A stretch of 64,000 nt of DNA from Neorhizobium sp. SOG26 (GCF_003491345.1 NZ_CP025512.1:1922001-1986000), one strand, 5' to 3'. Numbered from the stretch's first letter, positions 27,274 through 36,843 are shown. Made by a program: numbers and translations. Notes: generated by a model from the sequence alone, not told the origin.

Positions 27274-27665
27274 CACATACGTCGCAGATCGACAACGTCT
27301 TCCACGCATTGAGCGACGCAACGCGGCGGCGCATGCTGCGGGAACTGGCCAGTGGCGAGCGCACCGTGAGCCAGCTTGCCGAGCCGCACGAGATGTCGCT
27401 TGCAGCCGCTTCCAAGCACATCAAGGTGCTGGAGAGCGCCGGCCTGATCCGCCGCGAGGTGAATGGCCGCACCCATATCTGCCGGTTGGAACCCGGGCCG
27501 CTGGCGAGCGCCCATGAATGGCTGGGCTTCTACGAGCGCTTCTGGACGAGCCGCCTCGATGCGCTGGAGCGTCTTCTTCGCGACGGCGATGCCCGAGCCG
27601 CTGCCGGGCAAGCCAAGCAAACCTCATCCGACAAACCGAAAGCCAAAAAGGGAGAAGAGCAATGA
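27264..27665 (+). CDS. ArsR family regulator, probably leaderless
   Basis: A 133-residue protein with a typical ArsR winged helix: IDNVFHALSDATRRRMLRELAS, then TVSQLAEPHEMSLAAASKHIKVLE. No metal-binding cysteines are present. Proteins of this subfamily are often next to SRPBCC (AHSA1-type) genes, as here. The ATG at 27264 has no ribosome binding site and coincides with the predicted transcript start, so translation from a leaderless RNA is likely. The stop overlaps the SRPBCC start by four bases. The C-terminal 30 residues are Lys/Ala-rich and probably disordered. Confidence 0.87.
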   Translation: MVESHTSQIDNVFHALSDATRRRMLRELASGERTVSQLAEPHEMSLAAASKHIKVLESAGLIRREVNGRTHICRLEPGPLASAHEWLGFYERFWTSRLDALERLLRDGDARAAAGQAKQTSSDKPKAKKGEEQ

Positions 27666-28195
27666 ACGACATGACGCATGCCAGCCCATACGGCACCATC
27701 ACAGAGCCACTCGCGCTCACCATCCAGCGCAAGCTGCCCGGCCCCATCGATCGCATCTGGGCTTACCTGACGGAGAGCGACCTGCGCCGCCAGTGGCTCG
27801 CGTCGGGCACCATGCCGGGAGAGGCCGGCGCCCCGTTCCAGCTCACCTGGCGCAACGACGAACTGGCGACCTCGCCCGAAGGCCGCCCGGAAGGTTTTCC
27901 CGAAGAGCACAGCATGGAGAGCGAAGTCCTAGTGTTCGAGCCGCCGCACCGCCTCGTCTTCGCCTGGCCGCCGCAGGGCGAGGTCAGCTTCGAACTCCAG
28001 GCCGTCGGCAATGACGTGCTGCTCACCCTCACCCACAAGCGCATCTCCGACCGCCGCAACATGGTGATGATCGGCGCCGGCTGGCACATGCATCTCGATA
28101 TCCTTGTGGCCCGCGCCAGTGGCGCCGAGCCCCCCTCCTTCTGGCAGGGTTGGAGCCGCCTCAGGGACGAATATGAAGGCCGCATCCCGGCCTGA
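27662..28195 (+). CDS. SRPBCC (AHSA1-type) domain protein
   Basis: A 177-residue SRPBCC/START-like protein (PIDRIWAYLTESDLRRQWLASG, then LVFEPPHRLVFAWP and GWHMHLDILVARASG). These hydrophobic-pocket proteins bind small ligands; ArsR-linked members are of unknown function. It is translationally coupled to arsR by an ATGA overlap and is surely co-transcribed. The ArsR protein is probably its repressor, and the GFA gene 55 bases further may belong to the same unit. Confidence 0.85.
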   Translation: MNDMTHASPYGTITEPLALTIQRKLPGPIDRIWAYLTESDLRRQWLASGTMPGEAGAPFQLTWRNDELATSPEGRPEGFPEEHSMESEVLVFEPPHRLVFAWPPQGEVSFELQAVGNDVLLTLTHKRISDRRNMVMIGAGWHMHLDILVARASGAEPPSFWQGWSRLRDEYEGRIPA

Positions 28196-28249
28196 TACCG
28201 CCGGCTCCGGACCGCCGCCAAGCTAGACCCGAACCAGATGGAGGAGATC

Positions 28250-28666
28250 ATGAGCAGGTCCTATGCGGGCGGCTGCGCCTGCGGCGCTGTCCGCTACACA
28301 TGCGAGGGAGAACCGGTGGCGATGGTGGACTGCCAGTGCCGCCAGTGCCAACGCCAGACCGGCGGCGGCCATGGCTCCTACCTGACCTTCGCCGGCACGC
28401 CATGGGATGTGCAAGGGACCCCAAACACCTGGAGCGTGGCGGGCGATAGCGGCACGACCAAGAACGCCGCCTTCTGCGCCACCTGCGGCTCGCCGCTGTT
28501 CATCACCTTTCCAGATGTGCCTGGGGTCGTCGCCATCCGCGCCGGGAGCCTCGACGAGCCGGAGCGCTACCAGCCGCAACTGGTAACCTGGACCGAAGCC
28601 GCGCAGCCGTGGGATCACGTTGATCCCGCGGCCACCAAATTCGCGCGGATGCCGCCCACGGCCTGA
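28250..28666 (+). CDS. GFA family zinc protein (glutathione-dependent formaldehyde-activating fold)
   Basis: A 138-residue protein with the Cys pattern of the GFA/CENP-V fold: CACGAVRY (residues about 10-17), CQCRQCQ and CATCGSPL, which bind two zinc ions. The founding member speeds the reaction of formaldehyde with glutathione, but most members of this size have no proven activity. The ATG at 28250 follows GGAGGAG. It probably ends the ArsR-SRPBCC operon. Confidence 0.85.
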   Translation: MSRSYAGGCACGAVRYTCEGEPVAMVDCQCRQCQRQTGGGHGSYLTFAGTPWDVQGTPNTWSVAGDSGTTKNAAFCATCGSPLFITFPDVPGVVAIRAGSLDEPERYQPQLVTWTEAAQPWDHVDPAATKFARMPPTA

Positions 28667-28683
28667 CGCCCAGAGCTTGGCGC

Positions 28684-30333
28684 TCAGAGCCTGGCGCAGA
28701 ACACGTCGAGCGCGTCGAGCTTCGCCACGCCCGCTTCGATACGGGAGGTAAAGCCGGGCAGGTCCACCGGCAGCACGTCGCCGAGCCGTGTCGGCAGCGT
28801 GAAATCCTGCGGCTGGCGGGTCAGGTTGAAGACAAACAGCAGTTTTTCGCCGCGCTTTTCCCGCACGAAGGCGAGGAGGTCCTGGTTGGTGTCGAGGAAG
28901 GTCATGTCGCCATCGATCAGCGCCGCATGCGCCTTGCGGAACGCCAACGTCGCCCGATAGTGATTGAGCACCGAATCCGGCATCGCCTCGTGCGCATCCA
29001 CGGCGCGGCTTGCATGGTCCGTCGGCACCGGAAGCCAGGTCTTCGAGCCGGTCGTGAAGCCGGCATGCGGCGCCTGCGCCTCCCACACCATCGGCGTGCG
29101 GCATCCGTCACGACCCTTGAAGGCCGGCCAGAAGCGGATGCCATACGGATCGCGCAGATCCTCGAACTCCAGTTCCGCCTCGGTCAGCCCCAGTTCCTCG
29201 CCTTGGTAAAGGCAGATCGAGCCGCGCAGCACCGAAAGCAGCGTGATCGAAAGCTTGGCCACCCGATCCTGCTCTTCCGGCGCCTCGATGAAACGCGTCA
29301 CGTGGCGAATGACGTCGTGGTTGGAAAAGGCCCAGCAGACCCATCCGTTACTCACGGTATCGGCCACCGTCGTCATCACGTTGCGGATGTAGCTCGCATC
29401 GAAGGCCGGCCCCAGGAAGTCGAAGGTGTAGCACATGTGGAGCTTGTCGTTGCCGGTCGTGTAAAGCGCCAGCGTGTTCAGCGACCGTGGTCCATCGCCG
29501 ACCTCGCCCACCGTCGCGCGCGCCTCGTAGCTGTCGAGCAGCGAGCGCAGCCGCTTCAGGAACTCGATGTTTTCCGGCTGCGTCTTGTCGTAGAGGTGGT
29601 TCTGCATCGAATACGGATTGGTATCCGTTTCCATGCCCGCGCCCTCGGTGTCGTAGACCATCGGCGGGTTGTTGCGCAGTTGCTTGTCGTGGAAATAGTA
29701 GTTCACAGTATCGAGCCGGAAGCCGTCCACCCCGCGGTCGAGCCAGAAGCGAACCGTATCAAGCATCGCATCCTGCACTTCCGGATTGTGGAAGTTGAGG
29801 TCCGGCTGCGAGATCAGGAAGTTGTGCATGTAATATTGCTTGCGCACGCCATCCCATTCCCAGCCCGGCCCACCGAAGATCGACAGCCAGTTGGTCGGCG
29901 CCGTGCCGTCCGGCTTGGGGTCGGCCCAGACATACCAGTCCGCCTTCGGGTTGGTGCGGCTCGAGCGGCTTTCGATGAACCACGGGTGCCGGTCGGAAGT
30001 GTGGGAAATCACCTGGTCGATGATGACCTTCAGCCCCAGCCGATGCGCCTCCTCCATCATCTCGTCGAAGTCGGCGAGCGTGCCGAACATCGGGTCGACA
30101 TTGCAGTAGTCGGAAACGTCGTAGCCCATGTCGGCCATCGGCGACGTGAAGAACGGCGACAGCCAGATCGCATCGACGCCAAGCGAGGCGACATGCGGCA
30201 GGCGCTCGGTAATGCCCCTGATGTCGCCAAGGCCATCGCCGGTCGTATCCTGGAAGGATCGTGGATAGATCTGGTAGATGACTGCGCCGCGCCACCAGTT
30301 GGCATCGACCGTCGTCGCCATTTCGCTTGCCAT
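28684..30333 (-). CDS. Alpha-glucosidase, GH13 family
   Basis: A 549-residue GH13 enzyme. Conserved regions: DQVISHTSDRHPWF (region I), GFRLDTVNYY with the nucleophile Asp (region II), GEVGDG with the acid Glu (region III) and FSNHDVIRH (region IV). No signal peptide, so it acts in the cytoplasm on imported sucrose, trehalulose or maltose-type sugars, as AglA of rhizobia does. Here it is not next to an aglEFGK transporter. The ATG at 30333 has GGAGAGACGGAAC upstream. Divergent from KDG kinase. Confidence 0.93.
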   Translation of the reverse strand: MASEMATTVDANWWRGAVIYQIYPRSFQDTTGDGLGDIRGITERLPHVASLGVDAIWLSPFFTSPMADMGYDVSDYCNVDPMFGTLADFDEMMEEAHRLGLKVIIDQVISHTSDRHPWFIESRSSRTNPKADWYVWADPKPDGTAPTNWLSIFGGPGWEWDGVRKQYYMHNFLISQPDLNFHNPEVQDAMLDTVRFWLDRGVDGFRLDTVNYYFHDKQLRNNPPMVYDTEGAGMETDTNPYSMQNHLYDKTQPENIEFLKRLRSLLDSYEARATVGEVGDGPRSLNTLALYTTGNDKLHMCYTFDFLGPAFDASYIRNVMTTVADTVSNGWVCWAFSNHDVIRHVTRFIEAPEEQDRVAKLSITLLSVLRGSICLYQGEELGLTEAELEFEDLRDPYGIRFWPAFKGRDGCRTPMVWEAQAPHAGFTTGSKTWLPVPTDHASRAVDAHEAMPDSVLNHYRATLAFRKAHAALIDGDMTFLDTNQDLLAFVREKRGEKLLFVFNLTRQPQDFTLPTRLGDVLPVDLPGFTSRIEAGVAKLDALDVFCARL

Positions 30334-30478
30334 GTTCCGTCTCTCCGGGCTTGTCAATGATCCGAACCCAACCTAGAGCCGGCATGGCAAAAGACAACGC
30401 AAAAACAAGGCGTCGATGCCATCTTGCAAGAGGCTCGCCAGAAGCCTATGCGACTGACAGGGCTTATGGAGGACCGGC

Positions 30479-31393
30479 ATGGGCGGCAAGCTTCTTTCGA
30501 TCGGCGAATGCATGGTGGAACTGTCGCAAGCGGGCGAAGGCCTGCTGCGTAAGGGCTTTGCCGGTGATACCTTCAACACTGCCTGGTACGCCCGCGCATG
30601 CCTGCCGGCGGAATGGCTGGTGGACTATTACACCGCCGTCGGCGATGATCCGCTGTCGACCGAAATGCTGACGATGATGAAGGCCGCCGGCATCGGCACG
30701 ACCGCCATCCGCCGCATCGAAGGCAAGACGCCCGGTCTTTACCTCATCACGCTCAAGAACGGCGAGCGCACCTTCAGCTACTGGCGCGACACGGCCGCCG
30801 CCAAGAAGCTCGCCGATGATCCGGATCATCTGCGCGCCGCGATCGAGGGATCGGACGTCGTCTATTTCTCCGGCATCACGCTCGGCATCCTGGCTCCTGA
30901 GGCCGTCGATACGCTGCTGGCCGAACTGCGCCGCGCCAAGGCGTCGGGCAAGACGGTCGCCTTCGATCCGAACATCCGCCCGCGGCTTTGGCCGAACAAG
31001 GACTACATGCTGAAGACGATCGAGGACGGCGCCCGCGCCGCGACCCTCGTGCTGCCGAGCTTCGATGACGAAACCACCCATTTTGGCGACAAGACCGTCG
31101 CTGACACGGTCGCCCGCTACAAGGCGCTCGGCGTCGAGAATGTCGTGGTGAAGAACGGCGCGGAAGGTGCCACGATCAGCTTCGGCACATCGGAGCAAAT
31201 CTACGTCCCGGCCGTCACCGCGACCAATGTCGTGGATACGACGAGCGCCGGCGACAGCTTCAACGGCGCCTTCCTGTCGCGCCTTGTCTGCGGCGTTGCG
31301 CCCGCAGAGGCCGCCGCTTACGGCGCATCGGTGGCGTCGGTCGTCATCGGCCACCACGGCGCACTGATCAGCCCCGGCCTTCTGCCGGGGTGA
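30479..31393 (+). CDS. kdgK: 2-dehydro-3-deoxygluconokinase
   Basis: A 304-residue PfkB-family sugar kinase phosphorylating 2-keto-3-deoxygluconate in the Entner-Doudoroff and uronate routes. The PfkB signature is DTTSAGDSFNGAF (about residues 250-262), with the catalytic Asp of TSAGD, and FDPNIRPRLWP is typical of KdgK. TGGAGGAC precedes the ATG. It is divergent from the alpha-glucosidase; joint control of sugar use is plausible. Confidence 0.9.
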   Translation: MGGKLLSIGECMVELSQAGEGLLRKGFAGDTFNTAWYARACLPAEWLVDYYTAVGDDPLSTEMLTMMKAAGIGTTAIRRIEGKTPGLYLITLKNGERTFSYWRDTAAAKKLADDPDHLRAAIEGSDVVYFSGITLGILAPEAVDTLLAELRRAKASGKTVAFDPNIRPRLWPNKDYMLKTIEDGARAATLVLPSFDDETTHFGDKTVADTVARYKALGVENVVVKNGAEGATISFGTSEQIYVPAVTATNVVDTTSAGDSFNGAFLSRLVCGVAPAEAAAYGASVASVVIGHHGALISPGLLPG

Positions 31394-31461
31394 TCCCTCG
31401 CCTCTGCTCTTCTTGAAAGCCTGACTGGAATTACTGCCGCTTCATCAAGCGGCATCCGGTC

Positions 31462-31548
31462 TCAGCCGATCTTGCTGTCGCGCCAGAGGAAATACCCGAT
31501 GCCGCTGAAACCCAGGCATACGGACGCAATAAGACCGGCAATGATCAT
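31462..31548 (-). CDS. 28-residue single-pass membrane microprotein
   Basis: The frame reads MIIAGLIASVCLGFSGIGYFLWRDSKIG: one hydrophobic helix of about 20 residues and a charged tail. GGAGGAG lies seven bases before the ATG, and the frame lies in an intergenic space between convergent genes. It is too short for similarity, but the strong ribosome binding site and intact helix are persuasive. Similar microproteins often modulate a membrane complex; no partner is identifiable. An 8-bp hairpin at 31435-31454 follows the stop. Confidence 0.55.
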   Translation of the reverse strand: MIIAGLIASVCLGFSGIGYFLWRDSKIG

Positions 31549-31657
31549 GTAGTTCTCCTCCAGAAACGGTGCGACACCCTCCTGCGTCGCAAACCATTGT
31601 GCGGAAGAGAACACGGAAGCGCTGCGCTGACAAGGTGTCACCGCAGCAAGCCCCGTC

Positions 31658-33088
31658 TCAGCGCTTCTTTTTGCGCCCTTCAAACGGGTTGTCGCCCGCC
31701 TTGAAGTGGATGCGGATCGGCACGCCCGGCATGTTGAAGTCGGCGCGCAGCCCGTTCACGAGGTAGCGGACATAACTTTCCGGCAGCGCGTCAGGCCGCG
31801 TGCAGGACACCATGAATGCCGGCGGGCGAGCCTTCACCTGCGTCATGTACTTGAGCTTCAGGCGGCGACCGGAAACCGCCGGTGGCGGATGCTGGATCTG
31901 CGTGCCTTCGAGCCAGCGATTGAGACGGGCCGTCGAGATGCGCTTGTTCCAAACCTTGTCGGTCTCGATGATGTTCTGCATCAGCTTGTCGAGACCGTAT
32001 CCGGTCTGGCCGGAGATCGGCACGGCACGGATGCCGCGCGCCTGCGGCAGCAGCCGCTCGGTCTTTTCGCGCAGGTCTGCAAGCACGGCCTGCGGATCCT
32101 CGACCAGGTCCCACTTGTTGAAAGCGAGCACGGCGGCGCGCCCTTCGCGGATCACCAGGTCGACAAGTTGCAGGTCCTGCTTTTCAAACGGGATCGTCGC
32201 GTCGAACACGATGACGACCGTTTCGGCAAAGCGGATCGAGCGCAGCGAATCCGCCACCGAAAGCTTTTCAAGCTTCTCCTGCACGCGCGCCTTGCGGCGC
32301 ATGCCGGCGGTGTCGAACATCTTGATGGTGCGGCCGCGCCAGTCCCATTCCACCGAGATGGAATCGCGGGTAATGCCGGCCTCTGGGCCGGTCAGCAGGC
32401 GGTCTTCGCCGAGGAAGCGGTTGATCAGCGTCGACTTGCCGGCATTCGGGCGGCCGATGATGGCAACGCGCAGCGGCTTTGTATCGTCATATTCCGGCTC
32501 GGCTTCGTCCTCGGCCTCGTCGCCCAGCACGGAATCGCGCACGTCGACGTCGGTTTCGGCTTCGTCCTCGTCGTCCTTCGGGAAGGCGCGCTCCTCGCCG
32601 ATTGCCTCGACGATCGCGTCACGCAGGTCGATCATGCCCTGGCCATGCTCTGCGGAAATCGGAACGGGCTCGCCAAGGCCAAGCGTAAAGGCATCGTAGA
32701 AACCGCCGTCGGAGCCGCGCGCTTCCGACTTGTTGGCCACCAGCACCACCGGCTTGCCGCTGCGGCGCAGCAGTTCGCCGAAGGTCTTGTCGAGCGGGGT
32801 GAGACCCGATTTGGCGTCGACAACGAACAGCGTCACATCCGCTTCGTCGATCGCTGCCTCGGTCTGGGCGCGCATGCGGCCTTCGAGTGTCTCCGGTCCC
32901 GCTTCTTCGAGGCCTGCGGTATCGATGATGGTGAAGCGCAGGTCCACGAGCTTGGCGGCGCCCGGCCGGCGGTCGCGGGTGACGCCCGGCGTGTCATCGA
33001 CAAGCGCCAGCTTCTTTCCGACGAGGCGGTTGAAAAGCGTGGACTTGCCGACATTCGGACGTCCGACGATGGCGACTGTGAAGCTCAT
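31658..33088 (-). CDS. der: Ribosome-assembly GTPase Der (EngA)
   Basis: A 476-residue protein with two GTPase domains in tandem: GRPNVGKST at residue 8 and GRPNAGKST at about residue 213, each followed by DTAG-type G3 and NKS/NKW G4 motifs, then a KH-like C-terminus ending in basic RKKKR. An acidic linker ([13 protein letters not shown]) separates the two. Der acts in 50S subunit maturation and is essential. The YfgM-like gene precedes it with a 32-bp gap on the same strand, as in the E. coli yfgM-bamB-der order but without bamB. Confidence 0.97.
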   Translation of the reverse strand: MSFTVAIVGRPNVGKSTLFNRLVGKKLALVDDTPGVTRDRRPGAAKLVDLRFTIIDTAGLEEAGPETLEGRMRAQTEAAIDEADVTLFVVDAKSGLTPLDKTFGELLRRSGKPVVLVANKSEARGSDGGFYDAFTLGLGEPVPISAEHGQGMIDLRDAIVEAIGEERAFPKDDEDEAETDVDVRDSVLGDEAEDEAEPEYDDTKPLRVAIIGRPNAGKSTLINRFLGEDRLLTGPEAGITRDSISVEWDWRGRTIKMFDTAGMRRKARVQEKLEKLSVADSLRSIRFAETVVIVFDATIPFEKQDLQLVDLVIREGRAAVLAFNKWDLVEDPQAVLADLREKTERLLPQARGIRAVPISGQTGYGLDKLMQNIIETDKVWNKRISTARLNRWLEGTQIQHPPPAVSGRRLKLKYMTQVKARPPAFMVSCTRPDALPESYVRYLVNGLRADFNMPGVPIRIHFKAGDNPFEGRKKKR

Positions 33089-33120
33089 GGTGTTCCTTGA
33101 AGGCCTTTGACAGCCAGTAG

Positions 33121-33792
33121 TTAGGGTGCCTTGCCCGAAGAGGCGATGTTGTCGAGCATGATCTGGGCGCGGTTGGCGATGTTGCGCGGCGTGGCCGCAT
33201 CATTGGCGATCTGCTGGTACCACTCCTTGGCCTTCTTGAAGTCGCCGGCCTTGTAAGCGGAAAGCCCAAGCGCCTCGCGAGCCGAAGCGGCCAGCGGATT
33301 GCCAGGATTGGCCATGGCCTGCACCTGCGCGGCAACCTCGTCATAGCTGCCGGTATCGATCAGCAGCCATGCAGCACGCATCTTGGCCAGCTCGCGCATT
33401 GCCTGCGGCGCCTTTGCGTCATTGCCCACTTCCGTGAAAGCGGCAATCGCGGCGGCGTTGTCGCCCTTGGCCTGGTGAACCGTCGCAGCGCGCAGCTTCG
33501 CGAGCACCGGATAAGCGCCCGTGCCATCCTTGGCCAGCGCTTCGAAGGCGGCGAGCGCCTCGTCCGGCTTGTTTTCGTTCGCCAGCGTCAGCGCCGCCAG
33601 GAACCGGTCACCGGACTGGGAGGAGTTATGCGTCTGCCAGTACTGGTAGCCTTCCTTGGCGATGGCACCACCGACGACAAGCGCGACAACGGCAATCACG
33701 ACGGGCCTGAATCGCCTCCAGGCGTATTTCATCTGGTCGGAACGAAGTTCCTCATTCACTTCGCGAATAAAACTGTCGTCGCTATTTGCCAT
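33121..33792 (-). CDS. YfgM-like tetratricopeptide-repeat membrane protein
   Basis: A 223-residue protein: a short cytoplasmic N-terminus ([20 protein letters not shown]), one membrane helix (about residues 30-48), and a periplasmic TPR-like domain with repeated Ala-rich helices ([30 protein letters not shown]). This is the architecture of YfgM/YfgL-neighbour proteins that attach to SecYEG and help folding of periplasmic proteins. ATG at 33792 is chosen because the longer in-frame region upstream would make the protein lack its normal membrane topology. Likely co-transcribed with der. Confidence 0.85.
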   Translation of the reverse strand: MANSDDSFIREVNEELRSDQMKYAWRRFRPVVIAVVALVVGGAIAKEGYQYWQTHNSSQSGDRFLAALTLANENKPDEALAAFEALAKDGTGAYPVLAKLRAATVHQAKGDNAAAIAAFTEVGNDAKAPQAMRELAKMRAAWLLIDTGSYDEVAAQVQAMANPGNPLAASAREALGLSAYKAGDFKKAKEWYQQIANDAATPRNIANRAQIMLDNIASSGKAP

Positions 33793-34008
33793 CAAGAACT
33801 CCGGCCCCAACTGGTCTGCACGCGGCCCATCACGTGGAAAAGCGCCTTCTAGCTTATTTTCCCTGAGATGTAAGGCCCTTCTGGCAAATCTGGCAAAGCT
33901 TGTTAACCGGCATGAGGCTAGGAGGCGCCTTTTTTCGTTCCATTCAAAGCTTCGCCTTATTCCGTCACCAGAAGAAGGCAGCCTTCGCGTATCAATCAGG
34001 TGCCTCCC

Positions 34009-34995
34009 ATGCGTTCCCCCCTCGCCGCCCTTGCCCTCTGTCTTGCCGCCATCTCCACCCAGGCGATCGCGCAGGACAAGCCCAAGCAACTGGTGATGAT
34101 TTCGTTTGATGGCGCCGGCGACAACAAGCTCTGGCAGCGCAGCCGCGACCTCGGTGCAAAAACCAATGCCCGCTTCACCTATTTCCTCTCCTGCACGCTG
34201 GTGATCGCCCGCGCTGACGCCAAGCAATACCGCGCGCCGCATGGCAAGCTTGGCCGCTCCAATATCGGCTTTGCCGTGGACAAGGCGGAAGCACGCGCGC
34301 GCCTCACCCATGTCTGGCAGGCGCGCGGCGAAGGCCATGAGATCGCCAGCCATACCTGCGGCCACTTCGACGGCAAGAACTGGTCGGTTGCAGACTGGGC
34401 GACGGAGATGGCCACCTTTCGCAGCGTGCTGAAGGACGCGTGGAAGGCAAACGAAGCAGCGAATGAAGAGCCCGACGGCTGGCAGGACTTCATCGACAAC
34501 GAGATTCGCGGCTTCCGCGCACCTTATTTCTCCACCAGCGCCGGGCTGGTCGCGGCCGAAAAGCGCGCCGGCTTCACCTATGACGCGAGCCTCGTCACCA
34601 AGGGCCCTGCCATGCCGAAGAAAAAGGAGGGCATCATCCGCTTCGGCCTGCCGCTCATTCCCGAGGGGCCATCGGCCCGTCCACTGATCGGCATGGACTA
34701 CAATCTGTTCGTCCGCCATTCCGGCGGCTTCGACGACCTGAGCAAATCCGCGGAGTTTGAATCCCGCGCCTATTCCGCCTTCCGCGCCGCATTCGACAAG
34801 CAATATGCCGGCGACCGGATCCCGCTGCAACTCGGCTTCCACTTCGTCGAGATGAACGGCGGCGCCTATTGGCGGGCGATGGAGCGGCTGGTGACGGAGG
34901 TCTGTGGAATGGCCGATGTTGCCTGCGTCACCTATAGCGAGGCTGTCAGTCTCATCGGCGATCGCGCTAAACCGGCTGCCGGTTCCGGCCTCTGA
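34009..34995 (+). CDS. Exported polysaccharide deacetylase (CE4) family protein
   Basis: About 328 residues with a signal peptide (LAALALCLAAISTQAIA-QD). NodB-fold motifs are present but partly divergent: SFDGAGDN (motif 1, with one Asp), HTCGH (His-x-x-x-His, motif 2) and RAPYF (motif 3). Typical family members remove acetyl groups from peptidoglycan or other glycans. The divergent motif 1 could mean a different substrate. The ATG at 34009 has only a weak ribosome binding site; a GTG at 34000 is an alternative. A hairpin at 35010-35039 follows. Confidence 0.82.
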   Translation: MRSPLAALALCLAAISTQAIAQDKPKQLVMISFDGAGDNKLWQRSRDLGAKTNARFTYFLSCTLVIARADAKQYRAPHGKLGRSNIGFAVDKAEARARLTHVWQARGEGHEIASHTCGHFDGKNWSVADWATEMATFRSVLKDAWKANEAANEEPDGWQDFIDNEIRGFRAPYFSTSAGLVAAEKRAGFTYDASLVTKGPAMPKKKEGIIRFGLPLIPEGPSARPLIGMDYNLFVRHSGGFDDLSKSAEFESRAYSAFRAAFDKQYAGDRIPLQLGFHFVEMNGGAYWRAMERLVTEVCGMADVACVTYSEAVSLIGDRAKPAAGSGL

Positions 34996-35009
34996 CCTCG
35001 GAAACGAAA

Positions 35010-35039
35010 CGGAGGGGGCGTGGACAATTTCGCCCTCCG
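35010..35039. terminator. Hairpin after the deacetylase gene, possibly bidirectional
   Basis: CGGAGGGGGCG and CGCCCTCCG pair with two bulged bases around a 10-base loop, 15 bases after the deacetylase stop. On the minus strand the stem is followed by TTTCGTTTC, so it could also end a leftward transcript from 35062-35268. Confidence 0.5.
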
Positions 35040-35061
35040 CAAAAGAACCTTCGTCGCTGCA

Positions 35062-35268
35062 TCAAGCACTTAACCATCGCATCATCTGCTGGTTTTCCAC
35101 GCCCCTCGGCGGACGCGCATAATTGCTCTCGTCATCGGATGGGAAACCGGGTTCGCGAACCGGCAGACTGTTCGGGTCGAAAGGCTCGGTTCCGGTGATG
35201 GTTGTTTGAAGCGGTCGACGAGGGCTCGGAAATCCTCCGAAAACCGCCAGAACAGCCGGGGCAGGCAA
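35062..35268 (-). CDS. Possible small hypothetical protein
   Basis: The last 48 codons (TTITGTEPFDPNSLPVREPG..., ending in VENQQMMRWLSA) use common high-GC3 codons and read like a real protein, but upstream there is no ATG; the frame can only begin at a TTG at 35268 without a good ribosome binding site. The hairpin at 35010-35039 lies just past the stop. It may be a real small gene, the 3' end of a decayed gene, or chance. The rest of the 426-bp space (34996-35421) holds nothing else I recognise. Confidence 0.35.
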   Translation of the reverse strand: MPAPAVLAVFGGFPSPRRPLQTTITGTEPFDPNSLPVREPGFPSDDESNYARPPRGVENQQMMRWLSA

Positions 35269-35421
35269 AACCTGATACCCCCAATACCCGAATACCCGCC
35301 TGCCCCATTCCCAAGGCCAACATTCCGGTGCTCAGACACTCCGGAACAGAGGCCACAAACGCAAAACCGCGCCGGGGTGACGATCCGGCGCGGCCAAAAC
35401 TGCTGTCTTGATTTTCCTCGA

Positions 35422-36738
35422 TCAGGTCGGCCGGTCGGCTTCCAGTTCCCCACCCACCGCTTCGCGCTCCAGGTAATGCTGGTCGATATCCGGCAGCGGC
35501 TCGTCGTAGATGGCCGCTTCAAACGCCCGAAGGCGCTTGTGGACGGAGATCAACTCGACGATCGTCGACCAGGAATTGACGAGGAACTGGAACGAGCTCG
35601 ACACCTGCCCGAAGGCGGAACTGATCTGGTTGAAGGCGCCGAGCGAAACGCTGCCGGCAACCATGGACGGCCCAAGGATCAGCAGCGAGAAGATGCCGTT
35701 TGCCTGCAGGTAGGAATAGCGCACCACGTTGAAGTAGACGTAGTGGAAGTAGAGCGTGAAGTAGTTCGTCCGCACCCGGTCGAACAGCTCACGCACTGTC
35801 GCCGGCTGGGCGCGGTCGGCATGGTCTTCGCCGTAAACGAGTTCCTTGCGGTAGGCCGCCTCGACGCGCTGGTTGCGGAACTGCAGGCCCGGCAGGCGGT
35901 AACCGGCGATGATGAGGCAGACCGTTCCGAAGATCGACCAGAAGATCGCCGCCGAAACGAGCGGATGCGGAATGGCGCCGACGATCGGCAGTTCGGTGAT
36001 GTTGGCCGATAGCCTCACGAGCACCGGCATGAAGGCGATCAGCGTCATGATGGAGTCGATGAAGGCGACGCCTAGCCCTTCCATGATCTGCGAGAAGCGC
36101 ATCGTGTCTTCCTGCACACGCTGCGAGGCACCTTCGATATGCCGCAGCTTCGGCCAGTGCTCCATGTAGTAGTCGTTCATCGCGTTGCGCCAGCGGAAGA
36201 TCCAGTGGCTGACGAAGAAGGCGTTGAGCACCGACACGTTCATGCCGAGAAGAGCAAGCCAGGCGAAGCTGCCGACCTGTTCATAGAAGTTTTCGACGGT
36301 GCTCGTCGTCTGCTTCGACATGATCCCCTGCACATAGTCCCAGAACGGGCCGTACCAGTTGTTGACGGCGACCGAGACCTGCACCTGGAAGTATACGATG
36401 AAGAGGATCAACGCCGAGCCCAGGATGGACCAGCGCTGCCAGGGATGCGGCGAATAGAAGTTCCAGAACGCGTAGAACAGCGCCACCGCAATCGTGAAGT
36501 AGATGTAGAACCACAGGAACGGCGGCGAGAGAAAGACTGTGAAGCCGATGATCGGTTCGGCACCTGGCGCATCCGGCGGCAGCCCGATCAGGCTGCCGAG
36601 GTTATAACCGCCCGCATACCAGACGGCGACCACGATGGCCGCCCAGATCGCCGCAGTTGTGAAGAAGAGTTTGGGACGAGGAAAGAAAGAGTGGAACACG
36701 GAGCGTCGGCTTTCCTGAGGTTCGAACGCGCGAACCAT
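35422..36738 (-). CDS. SbmA/BacA-type peptide transporter
   Basis: A 438-residue inner-membrane protein with six to seven hydrophobic helices. Conserved stretches such as WNFYSPHPWQRWSILGSALI, FVSHWIFRWRNAMN, YYME-W, RIEGASQRVQEDTMRF and FRNQRVEAAYRKELVYGEDH are nearly as in S. meliloti BacA (about 420 residues). BacA/SbmA imports peptides, including bleomycin, microcins and plant NCR peptides, by proton gradient, and is needed for bacteroid survival in some legumes. The N-terminal 14 residues are extra; a GTG at 36699 would give the BacA-like start. Neither start has a strong site. SbmA versus BacA type is not decided. Confidence 0.9.
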   Translation of the reverse strand: MVRAFEPQESRRSVFHSFFPRPKLFFTTAAIWAAIVVAVWYAGGYNLGSLIGLPPDAPGAEPIIGFTVFLSPPFLWFYIYFTIAVALFYAFWNFYSPHPWQRWSILGSALILFIVYFQVQVSVAVNNWYGPFWDYVQGIMSKQTTSTVENFYEQVGSFAWLALLGMNVSVLNAFFVSHWIFRWRNAMNDYYMEHWPKLRHIEGASQRVQEDTMRFSQIMEGLGVAFIDSIMTLIAFMPVLVRLSANITELPIVGAIPHPLVSAAIFWSIFGTVCLIIAGYRLPGLQFRNQRVEAAYRKELVYGEDHADRAQPATVRELFDRVRTNYFTLYFHYVYFNVVRYSYLQANGIFSLLILGPSMVAGSVSLGAFNQISSAFGQVSSSFQFLVNSWSTIVELISVHKRLRAFEAAIYDEPLPDIDQHYLEREAVGGELEADRPT

Positions 36739-36843
36739 TGCGCATGAAGTCGCAGGAAACTATGGCAGATCATAATGCCGGGCAATAACTGCCGCAAAAT
36801 GTTACACAATTGTAACCCCGGGTTATTCCCGTGAAACCACGTG

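Noticed and set aside
33793..34842. Long N-terminal extension of the YfgM-like gene opposite the deacetylase
   Set aside because: Antisense to a clear secreted enzyme, and would destroy the membrane topology of the YfgM-like protein.
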